Source: Pelargonium tetragonum
Lineage: Eukaryota > Streptophyta > Magnoliopsida > Geraniales > Geraniaceae
Direction of reading: 5' to 3'
Assembly: GCA_036897445.1 (NCBI GenBank)
Contig: JAYMTL010000172.1
Coordinates: 1 to 34,268 of the forward strand
DNA length: 34,268 bases
Shown one piece after another: positions 11,601 through 24,600 of the stretch. How positions within the stretch are numbered: position 1 is the first letter of the stretch; every line of letters begins with the position of its first letter. Under the pieces are notes generated by a model that made no database searches, was not told the DNA's origin, and worked only from the letters and a program-made list of their open reading frames with translations. A program made the position numbers and the translations under genes.

Positions 11601-13190
11601 CCTTCCCAAACTTTTTTTCCTAATTAAGAAAAATCTTCCTTAGGTTTTAAGGTATATTTTAGAAGTCCTATCCTAATTAAAATGGGAAGGGGAGGTCTCG
11701 GTGCTATATTATATTAGATGCATTAAACTATGTTGAAAGAGATTTAATATTTACTAAACTCAATCTAGAGAGGTACCTTTCTAATTATAAAAATGGGGAG
11801 CTTCTTAATACTAATACGTTATTTTTCAAGTTCCTAATCTGGAGGCCTAGTCAGTGCTATGCTCGAATTTTAGCGAGTCCCTAGTAATACAAATTAATAG
11901 GTTCAAAACAATTTCTTACTAATCCCTTAGTTCCATATAACATATAAGATACCTTTAGAGAAGGCTTTGTTCAATTTCAAGTATAGAGCTCCCCTTTCGG
12001 GAGTGACTAATATAAAACAAGCAATACCACTCAAGTACTTTGTCAAAAATGGGAGTAAATAGAACTAAAAGTGTTGTTTATTGGTGCAGTATGCTACCAG
12101 GGCCTGCCGAAAAAAGTAAAAGAGCCACAAGGTTTTCTGGAAACAAAGGTTTTGTTATAAGGAAAGGAGATTTTTTTCTTTGCTTTAGTAGCAATTCAGG
12201 GTTCCTTTTTTTACTAGAGATACAATTAAGTGTTGCTGAATCCTATTCTTAGTTTTAGTTGTCTTGAAAGCTATAGGAGTCTCTCTTTTCTTGTCAGGGA
12301 AGCGTAAGTCTAGCTACTAAGGATAAAAATGAAGGCGCAAACTCTGCCTATTCTCATATATTTGTATTAAAACTTTTGATTACGTACTATGAGTATTTTG
12401 ACTTCCTTTTGAATTGAATGCTATCCTGATTAATAAAAAAACTTTTATTTAAGCACCTTTAATTATCTGTGGGATCCTTAGTTAAAGGTATCCCCTACAA
12501 AGCACTTTTCTCGATTATGACTAAGCTAAAGATCAATCATGTATAAAGTTTCATTTGCATTCCTTTTACTACAACCCCAGAAGAACTCCAAAGGGGGTTA
12601 GAAGACCCAAAGCTTTAGCGGGGCAAGCCGGTCGTACAAGAAACTCTCGTGGTGTTAGGACTGGTTTCTATACCTTGTAACCCTATACTATAGTAAAATG
12701 TAAGAATTGACTAAAAAGGAAGATGAATTTCACTCCTTAAGACTTAAGTCCTAAATAAGCTAATTGGCTTTTTAGTATAATAGTCGTATATATTGGAAGT
12801 GCGGAATCTGTTATGTACATGTCTCTAGGCCCAACATCTTTTCCTTTATCTTGTTTAGCTTCTTAGGCTAGAGCGTAACTCTGCATAAACTAAAAAAGGG
12901 GGGTGGTTTATGTCTTGTTTCAGTAAGAAAAGCTTTATATAATAAGAAATTAGGGAAAGATAAGAGCCAGTCAAATGTAGTTGTTGTACAATCTGGTCAT
13001 TATTTATCTTTCCTTGACCCCGGCTTGCTACTCATATAGAGGTGAAACTAAACACAGTGCCAATAACTCGGTATGAGACCTCGGAAGATCTTTTAGGTAC
13101 TAATTTCACAATAAACCTTAAAGGACATATCAGTCAAATCACTCCAAAACTCTACACACCAATGGGGAAAGTGTGAGATCAAGTAGCAAA
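8641..13190. other. Gene-empty stretch
   Basis: No RNA gene, hairpin element or identifiable frame. Open frames of 60-77 codons at 9919-10152, 10311-10496 and 12040-12252 have no motif or context and look like chance. A 15-base string AAAAAGCTTGCCTTA at 10328-10342 recurs exactly at 21021-21035. The nested inverted repeat at 11315-11430 is the only notable structure. Confidence 0.55.
11315..11430. repeat. Nested inverted repeats with a B-box-like string
   Basis: Three exact inverted pairs: GTCAAC (11315-11320) with GTTGAC (11399-11404), GGTTCAAATC (11344-11353) with GATTTGAACC (11421-11430), and ACAATTATAGA (11358-11368) with TCTATAATTGT (11382-11392) around a 13-base loop. GGTTCAAATCC matches the internal B-box/T-loop consensus of tRNA genes. 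However, the bases around it do not form a 5-bp T stem and no acceptor stem is found, so this is not a tRNA gene. The first two pairs interleave, so they cannot both form in a simple nested fold. Confidence 0.5.
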
Positions 13191-13754
13191 GAAGTACAGG
13201 CTATAGTTTTCTATTCTATGTAAGGTACATCTTATTCAATTTAAAAGAGGAGACGTGGGCTTGGGAGGAGTGCATACTAGTTAAGTTTTAGATATGTCTT
13301 TGTCAATGGAATAACTGTATATTAGCTCAAAATGGGAATCCATTAGTGCATTTGTCATTTTCTTTTGTGTATTACAGGCCAGTAGAGTTAAGATTCTTGC
13401 TTGCTTTAGGGTCTATTTGTATAGGTATTCGGGAGTGTTATTTATAGTATAGGGTACTCAGGTAGCATAGCTTTTGTCTATTAATTAGAGTGCGAACGTA
13501 GCTTACATGAGCCCTTGGCTTTATAGTAATATGTCTCTGATTCTGGTTAATTTCATTAAAGAGGAGTCTAGCATCTAGGTCTAGGAAAGAGTTTCTTATC
13601 CTGTAAAGTAAGAAAGTTATAGAGTAGCTCGGGTAGTTTTTTTTTAAGATTATATGAAGTCAAGTTTTAGTTCTTTTAGAATTTAGGATATTTTTAAGGG
13701 GGTAATTTAAGGCTAAATCTGGGAAGCCTCTTTTTTCCAGTTGTAGGCTTTATA

Positions 13755-13880
13755 GTGTAAGGTTAACTAAACTAGTACTCTCCTGCATTTCCCGCCCTCC
13801 AGTTTCAGTTGGGTAGATGGATGTACTCATTATTCTTCTAAGGTTCTTATCCTCTTTAACGATAAAAGCATAGCACAAGA
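13755..13880 (-). repeat. Hairpin element N, inverted
   Basis: Near-complete copy in reverse: gtgtaaggttaact at 13755 (the far end), cctccagtttcag, gggtagatggatgtactcat, cttatcctctttaacgataa, agcatagcacaaga. Read in family orientation it carries TTGTGCTATG, TTTATC, GAGGATAAG, GAGTACATCCATCTACC and TTAACCTTACAC. GGAT and ATCC around the GAGTAC part can pair. Confidence 0.65.
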
Positions 13881-14805
13881 TAAATCTTGCCTTAACTTTA
13901 AAGCTTCTTATTTTATTATCTTCTTATTGTGAGTACTTTCCACGTTTTGTAGTTGTTTTACTAATGGAAGTTTAATGAACAGGCTAGCTCTGTTGGTACC
14001 CTTAGTTAGTGCTTTCTCATCTGTATCTGTGGAAAAAGCTAATCTAATACAATGTAAAATCCCCTGCTTGATAAATAGTTCTCTATGTTTCCTAGATTAT
14101 AGTTCCGGGTAATTAAAGAAATCGGCTCCTTCTCTTATTTATTAATTTCTTATTAGATATTAAGAATTCCTGAACAAGACAAAGGATTTCTAATTCTAAA
14201 GGTTTCTTTAAGGCTTAGGGATTCTTAATTAGGATTATAGTAAAAGTAAAGAAAAGGGTTAGCTCCGATTAAGATTAAGATACAAAGGAGTCTAGCTTTG
14301 ATGAACGAGATATGCTACAGAATGCCAAGTATAGCTCTGGGTGTCTGTCCTAGCAAACGAAAGAGGAAACAGGGTATAGTTATTACGAGGTTTTCTAGTA
14401 CAATACAAGTCTTAGGAAAGGGTATAGACATTCAGATAGATATATAGTATCCTAGGGTATTCTGCATATGAAGAAATTAAAAGAGGAAAATTTCTTTTGT
14501 TCCTAATATAAAGTACTCTGGAAATATCAATTTTAGGACTGTCTCTGTATGCTTTTTTTTGCTTACAGTATTATAAAATAGATGTTAGGCAATTCGGGAG
14601 GTTTGTTGCTCCTATAGTTTCCGTTTCATATCAATTCCGGAAAAGAGTTTTAGAGGCTTGCCAAAGAATATTGTGAAGCTAATTCATTTCCAGTAAGTAA
14701 AGTTTTTTCTGGGCTTTTTCTTCTAGTTAGTTCTTTGGAATGAAAGTAGGGCTAGAGTCCAATTCGAGTCATTCTTGTTTTTTAGAACCTTTTCTTGTTT
14801 TCAAA

Positions 14806-14945
14806 GTGTAAGTATGTTCTATTAGGTATATCTCCTAATGCCTTAACCTCCTTCACAAAGTGGAAGTCGGTAAATAAAAGGGATGTACTCAGAATTCTAC
14901 TAAGGGCATACTCCTCCCGAACGATAAGCAACAGGGAGCATGAGT
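14806..14945 (-). repeat. Hairpin element O, inverted
   Basis: Near-complete reverse copy: gtgtaagtatg, taatgccttaacctcc, gtcggtaaat, gggatgtactcagaattcta, ctcctcccgaacgataagc, aacagggagcatgag. A small stem CTTCAC/GTGGAAG lies at 14851-14866, at the place where copy C has its CTAAACA/TGTTTAG stem. The arms differ but the pairing is kept. Confidence 0.65.
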
Positions 14946-15600
14946 TCTCTAAATTAACTGTTAAGGCAATCTAATACAATTAAAAGACAAGGAACTAATA
15001 AGGCCCCTCTTCTTACTATTTTTAATAAGACACTACTATATACTCTAGAATAGAACTAAAACTACTATCTTACTATTTATATCCATTATCCATAACTATC
15101 TAATCTTGTTTAATAAAACAACTTGACTAACCAAGATTAATCAATAGGAACTATCTGGGGAATCCCTATAATCACTCTATATTCCTGTACTAACATAAAA
15201 CAATAGAATTTCCTAACAACACTAGGCACCCATAAGAGGAGGACTCCGACCCCTAGGACAGGCAACAAGCTCCCCCAGTATCCTTTATAGCTACAAGGAA
15301 AGTTATTTTAATAATTCGTAAGAAAGTTTTTAATCTCAAAAGACTTCTAAAAGCTAGTCATGAATAAGAACAAAGCAAAGTCAAACAAGTTAAGAAATCA
15401 TGCGGAAGACTAAGAAACAGGTAATAAAAGAAGTAAGTCATAAAGAAGTTGATGGGCGTATAGGTATACTGTACTAACTAGTAAATACTTGGTAATACTA
15501 TAACTATATGCTAACACTAACAATAGAACTTCTATTAGTAAATACAAGGAGTACTACAAGCTAGTAAGAAGACAGAAAACAAGACTACTGTATTAAATTA

Positions 15601-16080
15601 CGGGTTCCCTATTTCCATTTATTCTAAGAGACAAAGCGAGACTCTGCTCTACCACCACTTTATTAGTTTAGTTCTTGAAACTTATATTCTTTAGATGCCC
15701 TTTTTTTCCCTTTTCAAGTTATAAAGACTCCAAAAATCTTATCTGTAATAAAAAAGCCAACTACCATAGTTCGAGTAGTGTATACTCTCTAGTATAACAT
15801 ATATATATACTATAATGGGTTTTCTAGTCTTTCTTCCGAATGTTAGAATGAATTTAACCAAAAATCAGCAAGCAGATAACCGTCCTAAAAAACTTCTAGT
15901 ATCGATAAACAAATTCGTAAAAACTATTTAGAGACAAAAATCTAAGAATTTTTAGTCCATCAGATTTAATCCTATAAACAAGCCTAGTAAGATGGCAATG
16001 AGTTGGTGGATGTCTTGAATGAATATAAACTACATCCTTGTAAATTGTTAGGCAAAAACCTCCTTACTTATGGGCTACAC
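15601..16080. other. Empty spacer between opposed unit clusters
   Basis: AT-rich sequence with an (AT)-type run near 15799-15810 (acatatatatatac). I see no gene, element head or unit module in it. It lies between the plus-oriented cluster ending near 15.6 kb and the minus-oriented one starting near 16.1 kb. Confidence 0.5.
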
Positions 16081-16251
16081 CTTTGGAGCTTAGCCCCGAA
16101 CTCTGTATCTTGATAGCTGCTTCCTCTTATTTGTCTTATTGCAGCTTGTAGTTAATATTTGTATTACTCTTCCTTGTATTCTCCTAGGAGATCTATCACT
16201 ATTTTAGGTAGTAATTAATATATAGTAATAGTTACGTTTTAAGGATAATTA

Positions 16252-16360
16252 CTCTACTTCATTTTATCGTACAAAGAGGTGTATTAGTAGATAATGAATA
16301 CCTCTTACCGCCCGGAGGGAGGAAGCTCTTTATGGTAGTCTCAGTATAGTACATACTTAC
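16252..16360 (+). repeat. Hairpin element E
   Basis: ctctacttcattttatcgta, AGAGG, then CTTACCG, ggaggga, and gtacatacttac near the end. The central hairpin is strong: AGAGGTGTATT (16275-16285) with AATACCTCT (16297-16305), ten pairs with one bulged G. The arm sequence differs from every other copy. Confidence 0.6.
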
Positions 16361-17718
16361 AGACTAACATGATAACAAAACTTTAACTTTAAGTTTGACT
16401 TACTAGAAATATTCCGCTCTTTAGCTTCAATATTCTTTGTATTCTCTAAATCCTTTATTATCTGGTAACTCATAAACGCGGGATTCCCTTCTTTACTTTG
16501 AGTCTTTGAGTCCTTACACGGGTTCTCCTTCCTTGTACTCAGTTTTATGGAATCCTAAAAAACATGACATAAAGAAACTTCCCTTTAAGAATTATAGAAA
16601 GCCTTTGTCTTGTTCAGGAATTCTTAATATCTAAAAAAAAGAAAGAAACCTAATACAAATTTCTTTCTATTCCCTAAAATCTTACCTACTAAAGCAATTT
16701 CCTTCCAGAGTGCCCTTTTTATTTATAAAGAGTTTAGATACTCACCCCTATTATGAAAATGAAGCTTTAAACACACCACCAGGCAGACAAGTTGAGGAAG
16801 TTTCTTTCTACTAGCCCTTAAAGTTTTATTTGAAGCTTTTGGAGCCCCTTTCAAGATGTTTTAGAATACCCTTACTTTTTGTAAAAACAAGATTAGCATT
16901 ACAAGAAACAAAGTCTATCCTTATTGTTAATAAACCCTTGCCTTACACATAACATAGAAATAGCAGCTACTCCTGTTAAAGATTAAAGAACTTACTTACA
17001 GTACATCATTAGCTTTCCTTGCTGTAAATACTGGAACGCACTAACCAAATCCAAGTACCTAACAGAGCCAGCCTGCCAATGAACTTCCATAGACCTAGAA
17101 ATTCAAGGATAAACAAATCCCATTAGTAGTTAAGAAAGCCCTTATTCAATAAATACTCAGGATTATTTTATACCAATTCAATAGAAGCATGCCGAAGTGA
17201 GGTTATTATACCATAATTTCATGCGTGCCTTGTAAGTTTGTACATTTCAAGCTTCAAGCTTTTAGAGTCCCTTTAGAAAGAAGAATTCCCGCTTAACATA
17301 TTAACAGAATAGAAGTAGCTCTTTAAAAGTTTAAGTGCATTCCTCCTTTGTAGCTTATCGTTTTAGAATTAGAAAACCTGTCAAAACTTATAAGGAATGC
17401 AGATTCCATAGAATAAGCAGAATAAGCCCAAATTGACTATCTAGAAAAAACCCTTATTACAATCTCTGCCCCTAGTTGATACGTTTGCCTTGTCTTTACT
17501 ATGTTTTAATTCTTTACCTCTTAATTAATCTTAATTAAAAAGCCTTTAACTTGTTTAGAATGGAAGCTTGAGCACCTAAGGATTAGAAAATTCCCTATTA
17601 ATTAAGTATAGCTTACGGACTAGAAATAGAAAAAAACTATCTATTAATGGGATTTCGTAAAGAAAAGTTTTAGATTAACTAACACTTACTAGAGAGGGGA
17701 TAGTACAAAACAGGAAAG

Positions 17719-17840
17719 TCACTCTAAGCAAGCTTACCTCAGGTGCTCTGCAGACACGGGAGGTAAGCTTGCTTAGAGTGAAGAATTACCCTTACCGCCT
17801 GAGTGCATCCGAGGTAATGCCTCTAGTATATTATACAGAC
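17719..17840. repeat. Hairpin element F inside a perfect 22-bp inverted repeat
   Basis: 17719-17740 is the exact reverse complement of 17760-17781, with a 19-base loop (17741-17759) containing ctctgcag. Each arm is the family core GAGGTAAGCTTGCTTAGA plus GTGA. Downstream the copy continues with cccttaccgcctgag, gaggtaatgcctctag and ttatacagac, as in other members, so the rightward arm belongs to a plus-oriented element. The left arm is an extra inverted core with no further family sequence on its other side. Because the rest of the family is diverged, a perfect 22-bp match points to recent duplication, or gene conversion between arms. Confidence 0.7.
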
Positions 17841-20500
17841 CCGCTTACTAAGGAAGATAAGAAAGAAATAGAAGATGGTTTAGGTAACTCCTTTTATATC
17901 CCATTAGCGCTCGGAAGACTTCTATACTATCATCCATCAAGATAAACTTGCTTTGCTGCCAAACAAATAAGGAAAGAAAGATATTTTACCACCTGATATA
18001 CTTATAAAACTAGCATCCCCAAATACTTGGATTTCTAACTAGGGATTAAGAAAGATCATAAACCTTTCTAGTAAATAGAAAGACTTTCCAGAAAAGACTA
18101 CAAGATTCTATAGAAGAACTCTAAAGTTTATATCAATTCTGTATTTTATTGTCAAATTAGGATACCCTTTTAAGGTTGGGATACATTTTACCCATAAACT
18201 CTAGGATTAACCCGACTCTCATTATATACCTCATTGACCTCTTTTTTACTTAGTTTTCTGATTCTTTAAATGCCTATTCTGCTAAAGCAAGATGCTTACC
18301 TTTGTTAGAACTGGTACAGGACACCCAGAATTTCACTTTAACTTCACTTACTATAAAATATTCAGCTCTTAGAAAAAGATTCTTTAGGAAAGCCTCTACA
18401 TTTATCGGGAATTGCAAAGAAACAAGCTAAATCCTCCAGACTCTTCAAAGCAGAAGAGTAGAATATTACCTTGATCAGAAAACCCTGAAACGAAAACAAC
18501 CCATCCTAAACTTAGAAACTGTTTACCTGGAAGACAGAAAACCAAGTAACAACCAGCATATTTGCTAAATTCCAGTATAGGATTAAAGAACTCTTTTTGA
18601 TAAACTCTACCTTTAGGACTTAAACTTGGCAGAGACTTAGATGAGTAAAGATAAGAAGGACCTGTCTTATGTCTTCTTGTTGCTATAGATATTTAGTACT
18701 TAGTATTCTAGTTGTTAAGTAAGCGGGATTCCTCTTGTACTTGTGATTATTAACTTAGTTCTTATGACTTTGCAGTAGTAGGAGCCTGCCATAGAAGGAG
18801 CAGTAGAAGCAATCCTGTCAGCACTAACCCGGTGTTTTCTGTTGCTATTGGAGATCAACTTACACTATAAGACCGCCTAGAACTAGATCTTCAGGACTTG
18901 ACTGACTTCTTTTACAAAAGAACTTTTGCTTCAACTCCTTACTATCCTGAAAACCTAACAATACCATATCCAAATTATTCTATTCTCCAGAATGCCTTTT
19001 ATAAAAGCCTCATCCCAAGTATTATATACCTTGAATCTTCCTTTGTGCAGGAGCTTACTAAATAATATTTACCCGGAATTGCTAACGAAAATCTAATAAG
19101 GAAAAACATGACATAAAGCAACAATTTCATTCCTAAACACTAAAAGTAGACAATTTAGCTTCTTAAATATGACATTGAAAACCTGCTTTCTTACTACAAA
19201 GGACCCAACAAGTTCATACTTCCCGCTGGATACTTACTATAACTATAAGACCAAGTTCCCTTTAAACTTGAAACACTGAAGGAGCTACCTATTACAAATG
19301 ATAAGAAAGACTATCTCCCTATATTAAGAAGGGCTACCCTAAATAGAACATGAATACATTATAACTCCAAAATACTCATAACACTTTCAAGCTACTTACT
19401 TTCAGAATCTTACATAATCTTAATCGTAAAATACCTCTTGAAGAGCAACAAGATTTTCCAAAGCCAGATGTATCCGTTTTATTCATAAACATGAAATCTA
19501 GACCTGTGGAGCTTTAGTACAATAAAGGAGCTTGCTGCAGTCTCTACTTATACTTATAGTCTAACAATTCCTAAAGCCCCTACTGTTGTTAAACCTTTCA
19601 CTTTGGGAGCTTAAATGCCTATAGAATAGGATTTACCAACAAAACTGTTAAATAACTTACTTGCAGTTCATTAGCTTGCTGCTGATACTAGGGACTGTAG
19701 AATCCTCTCTGTAAATGGGTGGTATAGCTTTAATGTTACTATTCCGTATTTTATCTTATGGGATTTCCTAAATTATCTTACTTAGCTGTAGATATTAAAA
19801 CTGGCTCCAAAAGACTCATAACTTTCACTACTTTAACTTCCATGCTTTCTTAAACTCCTTATAGAGCTACAATCCCAGAGCTAGACTTCTGTATCTTATT
19901 TATAGACATTAAGTATCTTCATAGCTAGACCTATAACCGTGCTAGAATCTATATATAGGAGTTAATAAAGTAGAGAGACTTATCAAGGGATTAAGTTACT
20001 ATGCTAGAAGCTAGAATAACTTTTATTGTCAGTTTGGGTACTCTGTAAGGAAGGTAAGGATAGGAGAACTTTTGTTGCTGCTAATGTCTAGCTAGGAAGT
20101 CTTGGATTCTAACTAAGGCCATTTCCTTACTTAAAAGACTAGATGGAATAACCAATAACAGACTCTTGACTTCACTTACTGGAAAACCTAAAACTGTTAT
20201 CAAAAGGGATCCTAAAACTGTAAAGCAAAAGCCCTACTATTGATAAACTTTCTTGTTCAAAGAGCTTACATGCCATTTGGGATCTAGAAAACAGCTGCCT
20301 ATTAGCCTATTCATGAGCTTTCCCCAGAGAGAATTCACTTGTTTGGCTAACTTCTTTTATAGGATTGACTCCCACTTGCTTGTTCTTGTTAGAATTTAGA
20401 GTGCTATAAGACCGTTCTATACCTTGTTAGTAGAGGAGCTGATTAGGATGTAGGAGAGACTTCTAGGATAAACTCTCTACCTGTAAAACCGGTCTCTAAA

Positions 20501-21340
20501 GACCTAGGAAATTCCCCCATCTTATCTTAGGATTAGGAATTCACTTGACTTCATAACTCCGAGAAAGAGCCCTTTTGTTGGAGAACTGGTGTTAGAGGAA
20601 TGACTATAGAGCTGGAGTAAATAAAAAAAAGAAAGACTTTCACTTCAGAAGACCTGTTTGGGTTATCGTAAGCATACAAACCTCATGAGAATACCAGGTT
20701 CTATACCTTAATCTCGAAGTTTCTAAAGAAGCTTTTACATTAGTAAGAGCCCCCCGTAGCTTATACTTATAATACTAAATCTTATCTAGAAAACCCAAAA
20801 CCCCTTGCTTGAACATTCTAAAGTTAAGTTTAATTTATACTTGCTATAACTCTGTAATCCCAAAAAGTTCTGTTCCTTAAAAAAAATTTGAATTCGGGGT
20901 TGGCTATATAAAGACGAGTCCTTTTCTTTAACTAAAAAAAAAAAAATGACTTTAACTTCCTTTTAGAATAAGGCTTAATAGCGCGTAACTCTCAGAAGAA
21001 TTCCTCTGAAAGATTAAACTAAAAAGCTTGCCTTACTCGAAAAATCTCTTTTAGACCTTTTTGACTTTATAGGGACTCCTTTCTCTGTCCCTTTTTCTAT
21101 TTATATTCTACATTATACGAAATTTTTATAACTCGAAATTTGTTGGAATAGGATAACTAAAACAAATCCGATAATGGGCCTCTTTTTGAATGTGGGTATG
21201 AAACAGCAAGGTAAGCTGAGGTGGATATACTTACTATCCGCAATACTTCAAAGGATTCCCTACCTTCGCGATGCTACAGTCCGGAAACTAGGAATATCCT
21301 ATCTATCAGTAAGAGCAGAAAGCAAGAGGAATAAGACTAT
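20501..21340. other. Stretch without recognised features
   Basis: An A-run lies near 20935-20946. AAAAAGCTTGCCTTA at 21021-21035 repeats a string at 10328-10342. I see no gene, RNA or unit head. Confidence 0.45.
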
Positions 21341-21660
21341 AACCCCTACGTAAGTATTAACTACTACGGAACTGAATAGAATAACTTCTATAATACAATA
21401 ACTAGCATAAAAATCCCAAAACCCAGCACAATAATAAGAGTACTAGCTACAATAAGACAGGTATACTCAGCTCCGTAAAAGATAAAGCGCATAATAAAGC
21501 AGGGCTACCAAGTAGAGTACAGGTCTACTAGCTATGAGTACGATAAAGAATCCAAGTACAAATTTTGACTAAAATAGGGTATGGGGTATCAAATCGGGTC
21601 TAGCTCTAAAGAGGTTAGCTTTGAATAAGCAGTGTCTCAGTGTAGTGTAAGGTTAACTTC
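21341..21660 (+). repeat. Plus-oriented unit remnant with element tail only (M)
   Basis: The string gtagagtacaggtctactag ctatgagtacgataaag near 21510-21548 aligns with the basic end of the open frame at the window start (ggtacagctatcaaagctatgagtagg, 81-107). Both lie on the plus strand. At 21645-21660 the text gtgtaaggttaacttc matches the far end of hairpin element N (13755), in the same orientation. The rest of the element is missing. A Lys/Tyr/Ser-rich piece (SYEYDKESKYKF) ends at about 21570. The copy is broken. Confidence 0.4.
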
Positions 21661-24600
21661 ACAAATACTAAAATGCGTGACTCTTCAGTACAAAAAATCT
21701 TACCTACATTTTCTATAAGGTTCTGTCCTCCCTTAATATATCTTTCAATTTGTATACAGCTGTAGGTTATCCCTCTTATAAATAAAAAGAAGCGAAACTA
21801 CTCTTAAGAAACCCTAAACTTGACTTCTTAAAAGTTAAAGTCCACTAAGATAAAATAGCACTAAACTCTAAAAAAGTTCCCTTTATAACTTTAAAATATA
21901 TTACAATTAGTAAAGACTTTTCAAAAAAGTTAGAGATAATGGAATACCAATTCTTTCGAAGAATCCAAAAGTTGCCATCTAGAATGCTGTTTATCCGCAG
22001 TTCGGTTTTTCTATTCCTTGTTCAGAAGTTTGATCTTATTTACAATCTAAAGAATACCAAAGGAGTCTGATTCCTTTAATTCTCTACCCTTGGAATTACT
22101 AAAAATATTACTCGCTAGGAAAGATAGAAAAAAATATCTATCAAAAGGGATTTCTCTTACATTTATTTAATTAGCTTTCTTTGTTACAGATAGAGAAAAG
22201 GGCAGGAAAGCACTAAGGTGTAAAATAGGTAACTTTTTCAAATACTAACTTCAGGGTTCGCTACCGTCATTTTTGGTTTTATAGACCTAAAACTTCTTTA
22301 TTATACTAAGAATATATATGCAATAACAGGAATTCTCTATTGTTACTTGTTCACAGAGTTTGATTTTGTGAAAGGTTAAATGCATCCCAAAATTTTTGGA
22401 AGAGTCCTGTAATACTATATTCCCCAGACTTTTTACGGAAAAACGGCGTCCTAAAAGTTAGCCAGAGTAGTAAACAAGTACTAACATTTTTGGAAATAGC
22501 GTTATTCATAGAGTTCCCCCTGAAAAGTAATAGGATCTCTCATCCAAGATATAACAAGCAAAAAGAAATAAAGCAGGAAAGAACTTAGATAGATTCAACT
22601 CTTAAGTTTATGAATCTATGGCTAACAAAGAGGCCCTAATCTTGTAAAATGTTCTTAGAGTACTCAAGCAAGGTTGAATTACAGAATATCCTAAGGTTCA
22701 AACAGCTGGTAATACCAATAACAGAATCCTACAAGTATATGTGCTCATTATATGACAGAGGTGGGTATAAAAAGTCAAAGTTAGGGATTTTCAAGTGAAT
22801 GTGTAAAGATTTACAGATGTACTTGCCAATGCAAAACAAAAACTTAAAAAAGAGCTTCTTAAGAATCTAAAAGTAAGGTATTCTGTTCTTACTTGCTCTG
22901 GATCTAAATCTAAGATATATAGTAGAAAAAGCTTAAGCTGAGATATAAAAAAAAGAAGGGCCTAGAAATATATCCGAGGAGTCCCGTCAAAGGTATATTT
23001 CTATAATAGATCCGCAGTTTCTGGGTTAGGAATAAAGTAAGAACGAGAAGTGTCTAGATAAAAAAAGGTTTAGAGGAGTTTCCTTATACTTATCGTAAAC
23101 CTTTCCTTACCGGGCTTTAGAAGTACTAACAGAGGAGCCCTTCTATGCAGCATAGGCTTACTGCGGGCTTTTAGCTTGCTTAAAAGGGGCCATTCTTTTT
23201 TTATCTTTATATGAGTATACTTTCTATTCTGCTCTTTGGAATTTTAGGAGAGTAATTTGACTTTTGTAAAAATCGGGTAATTCTTATTTGCTTTGTTGGA
23301 GGGGGTGGTACAGGTACATTTGTATAATACATTAGTGAATAAGAAATTCGCTATAACTTAAGAAACTAAAATCTAGTAAATACAAGTTGGAAGTTATGCC
23401 AGGACAGGATTAAGCGCAGATTAAACAAGTAGAACGCAGCTATAGTATATATTGTTTTTTTTAATTAATAGGAGCTAATATTCTTAAAATCATAAAAAGT
23501 AATCGTATAAAGCTGGGTTAAGGCTTGGTTTTAACTTAGATGTAAGTATATCACGAGTATGCCCTTTTTATATAACTTTCAAAAAAGCTCGAAATTGGGT
23601 CAAAAATGAGTCTAATTTTATATAACTATAACAAAAGGCGACATCTTAACTTTTCCAAGGAAATATCTAATTCAAAAAGGCTAGGATTTTATGCGAGCAC
23701 CTATCTGGCCAGAGGCAGCTAAAAAAAAGAGAAGCCGAGACTACGGCAAGCCCCCTTAAACGTAGATATGGGTGCCGCTTGTACTTCATTTTAGTGCTAC
23801 AAGAACAAAAGTAGAACTTATAGGGTTCTTTTTAAGAAGTTTCTTATTTTAATGAGCTACTATTATGTATTTTTCATATAGATCCCTTGCTAAAGAAAAT
23901 AATATAGAAAAGCCTCATTTTATCAGGCACTTTAGCGCTTAACTAGGTATAAAATTTTTTGAATCTAACCCTTGCTTAAAGGAAATAATTGTATTTCTGT
24001 TTAGTATATTTTCAATTTACACGGAGTTGCCTGAACTACAATTTGCGATTATAGGACAAGATTTACCTTTAGTAATACTTACAAGTACAAGATTAAAGAG
24101 TAAGTAGGAAAACCTTCACAACTGTAATATGATAGAATTCTAAAAATTTTCTTCGTAGCCAACTAATATCTAACTGCTCAAGGATAAGTTTGTGGAATAG
24201 CTTTTTAAACCAAAATGCTAAAATAATAATTACTAGTTCAAGCCCCTATAATTAACTACAAAGAGAGTATCCCGCTTTTTAAAAAGATTTTCCTGTGGTT
24301 TTGCACCAATTTAGTCTTTTCCCAGAATTTTCTCCTAAATGTAGACATCAGGTCTTAGTGTTATACATCAAAGATACTTGACTATTACAAAGTTCTACCT
24401 TTTTATTTGTAAAGCAAAAAAACTCAACCCGTTTATACTAAATTAAAGTAGCTTGTTTTTACTCTTTGCGGGCGAGCTCCTATGGAGTCAATTTGAACCG
24501 TAAAAGCTGTAGATAAAAAAAACTCAAGCTGCCAAAAAGTCGATTAGTCTAAAAGGAGTACTTGAGCCCCATTCCCTAAAAGAAAAGGGAAGACTAAACT

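Larger units (their letters stand above)
13191..15600 (+). repeat. Cluster of plus-oriented repeat units
   Basis: Two hairpin elements here (13755-13880, 14806-14945) are inverted relative to those at 5-8 kb and 25-30 kb. At 15361-15445 the plus strand carries a Lys/Asn/Ser-rich piece (NKNKAKSNKLRNHAE), matching in character the Lys-rich minus-strand pieces elsewhere. It is followed by the same aagtaagtca string seen at their ends. Upstream pieces around 13380-13660 and 14250-14480 show no family. Frames are broken repeatedly. The cluster faces the minus-oriented one starting at 16 kb, so the two form a loose inverted pair around about 15.6-16.1 kb. Confidence 0.45.
16081..20500 (-). repeat. 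Diffuse cluster of decayed minus-oriented units
   Basis: Hairpin elements E (16252) and F (17719) stand here. agctgctt/gcagcttg and gcagtagtaggagc stretches (16120-16150, 18773-18815), the usual Ala/Pro/Thr-type module, lie near 16.1 and 18.8 kb. Pyrimidine-rich gacttact stretches recur (16395, 18345, 18900, 20165). A direct repeat of about 35-40 bases, imperfect, links 16985-17024 with 19650-19684 (both contain aacttactt, then cagt, then cattagctt). No head element is recognisable after 17.9 kb, so unit limits there are guesses. No intact frame exists. Confidence 0.4.

Noticed and set aside
9919-12252. Frames at 9919-10152, 10311-10496 and 12040-12252.
   Set aside because: Each is isolated, motif-free and within chance expectation. 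One lacks an ATG start.
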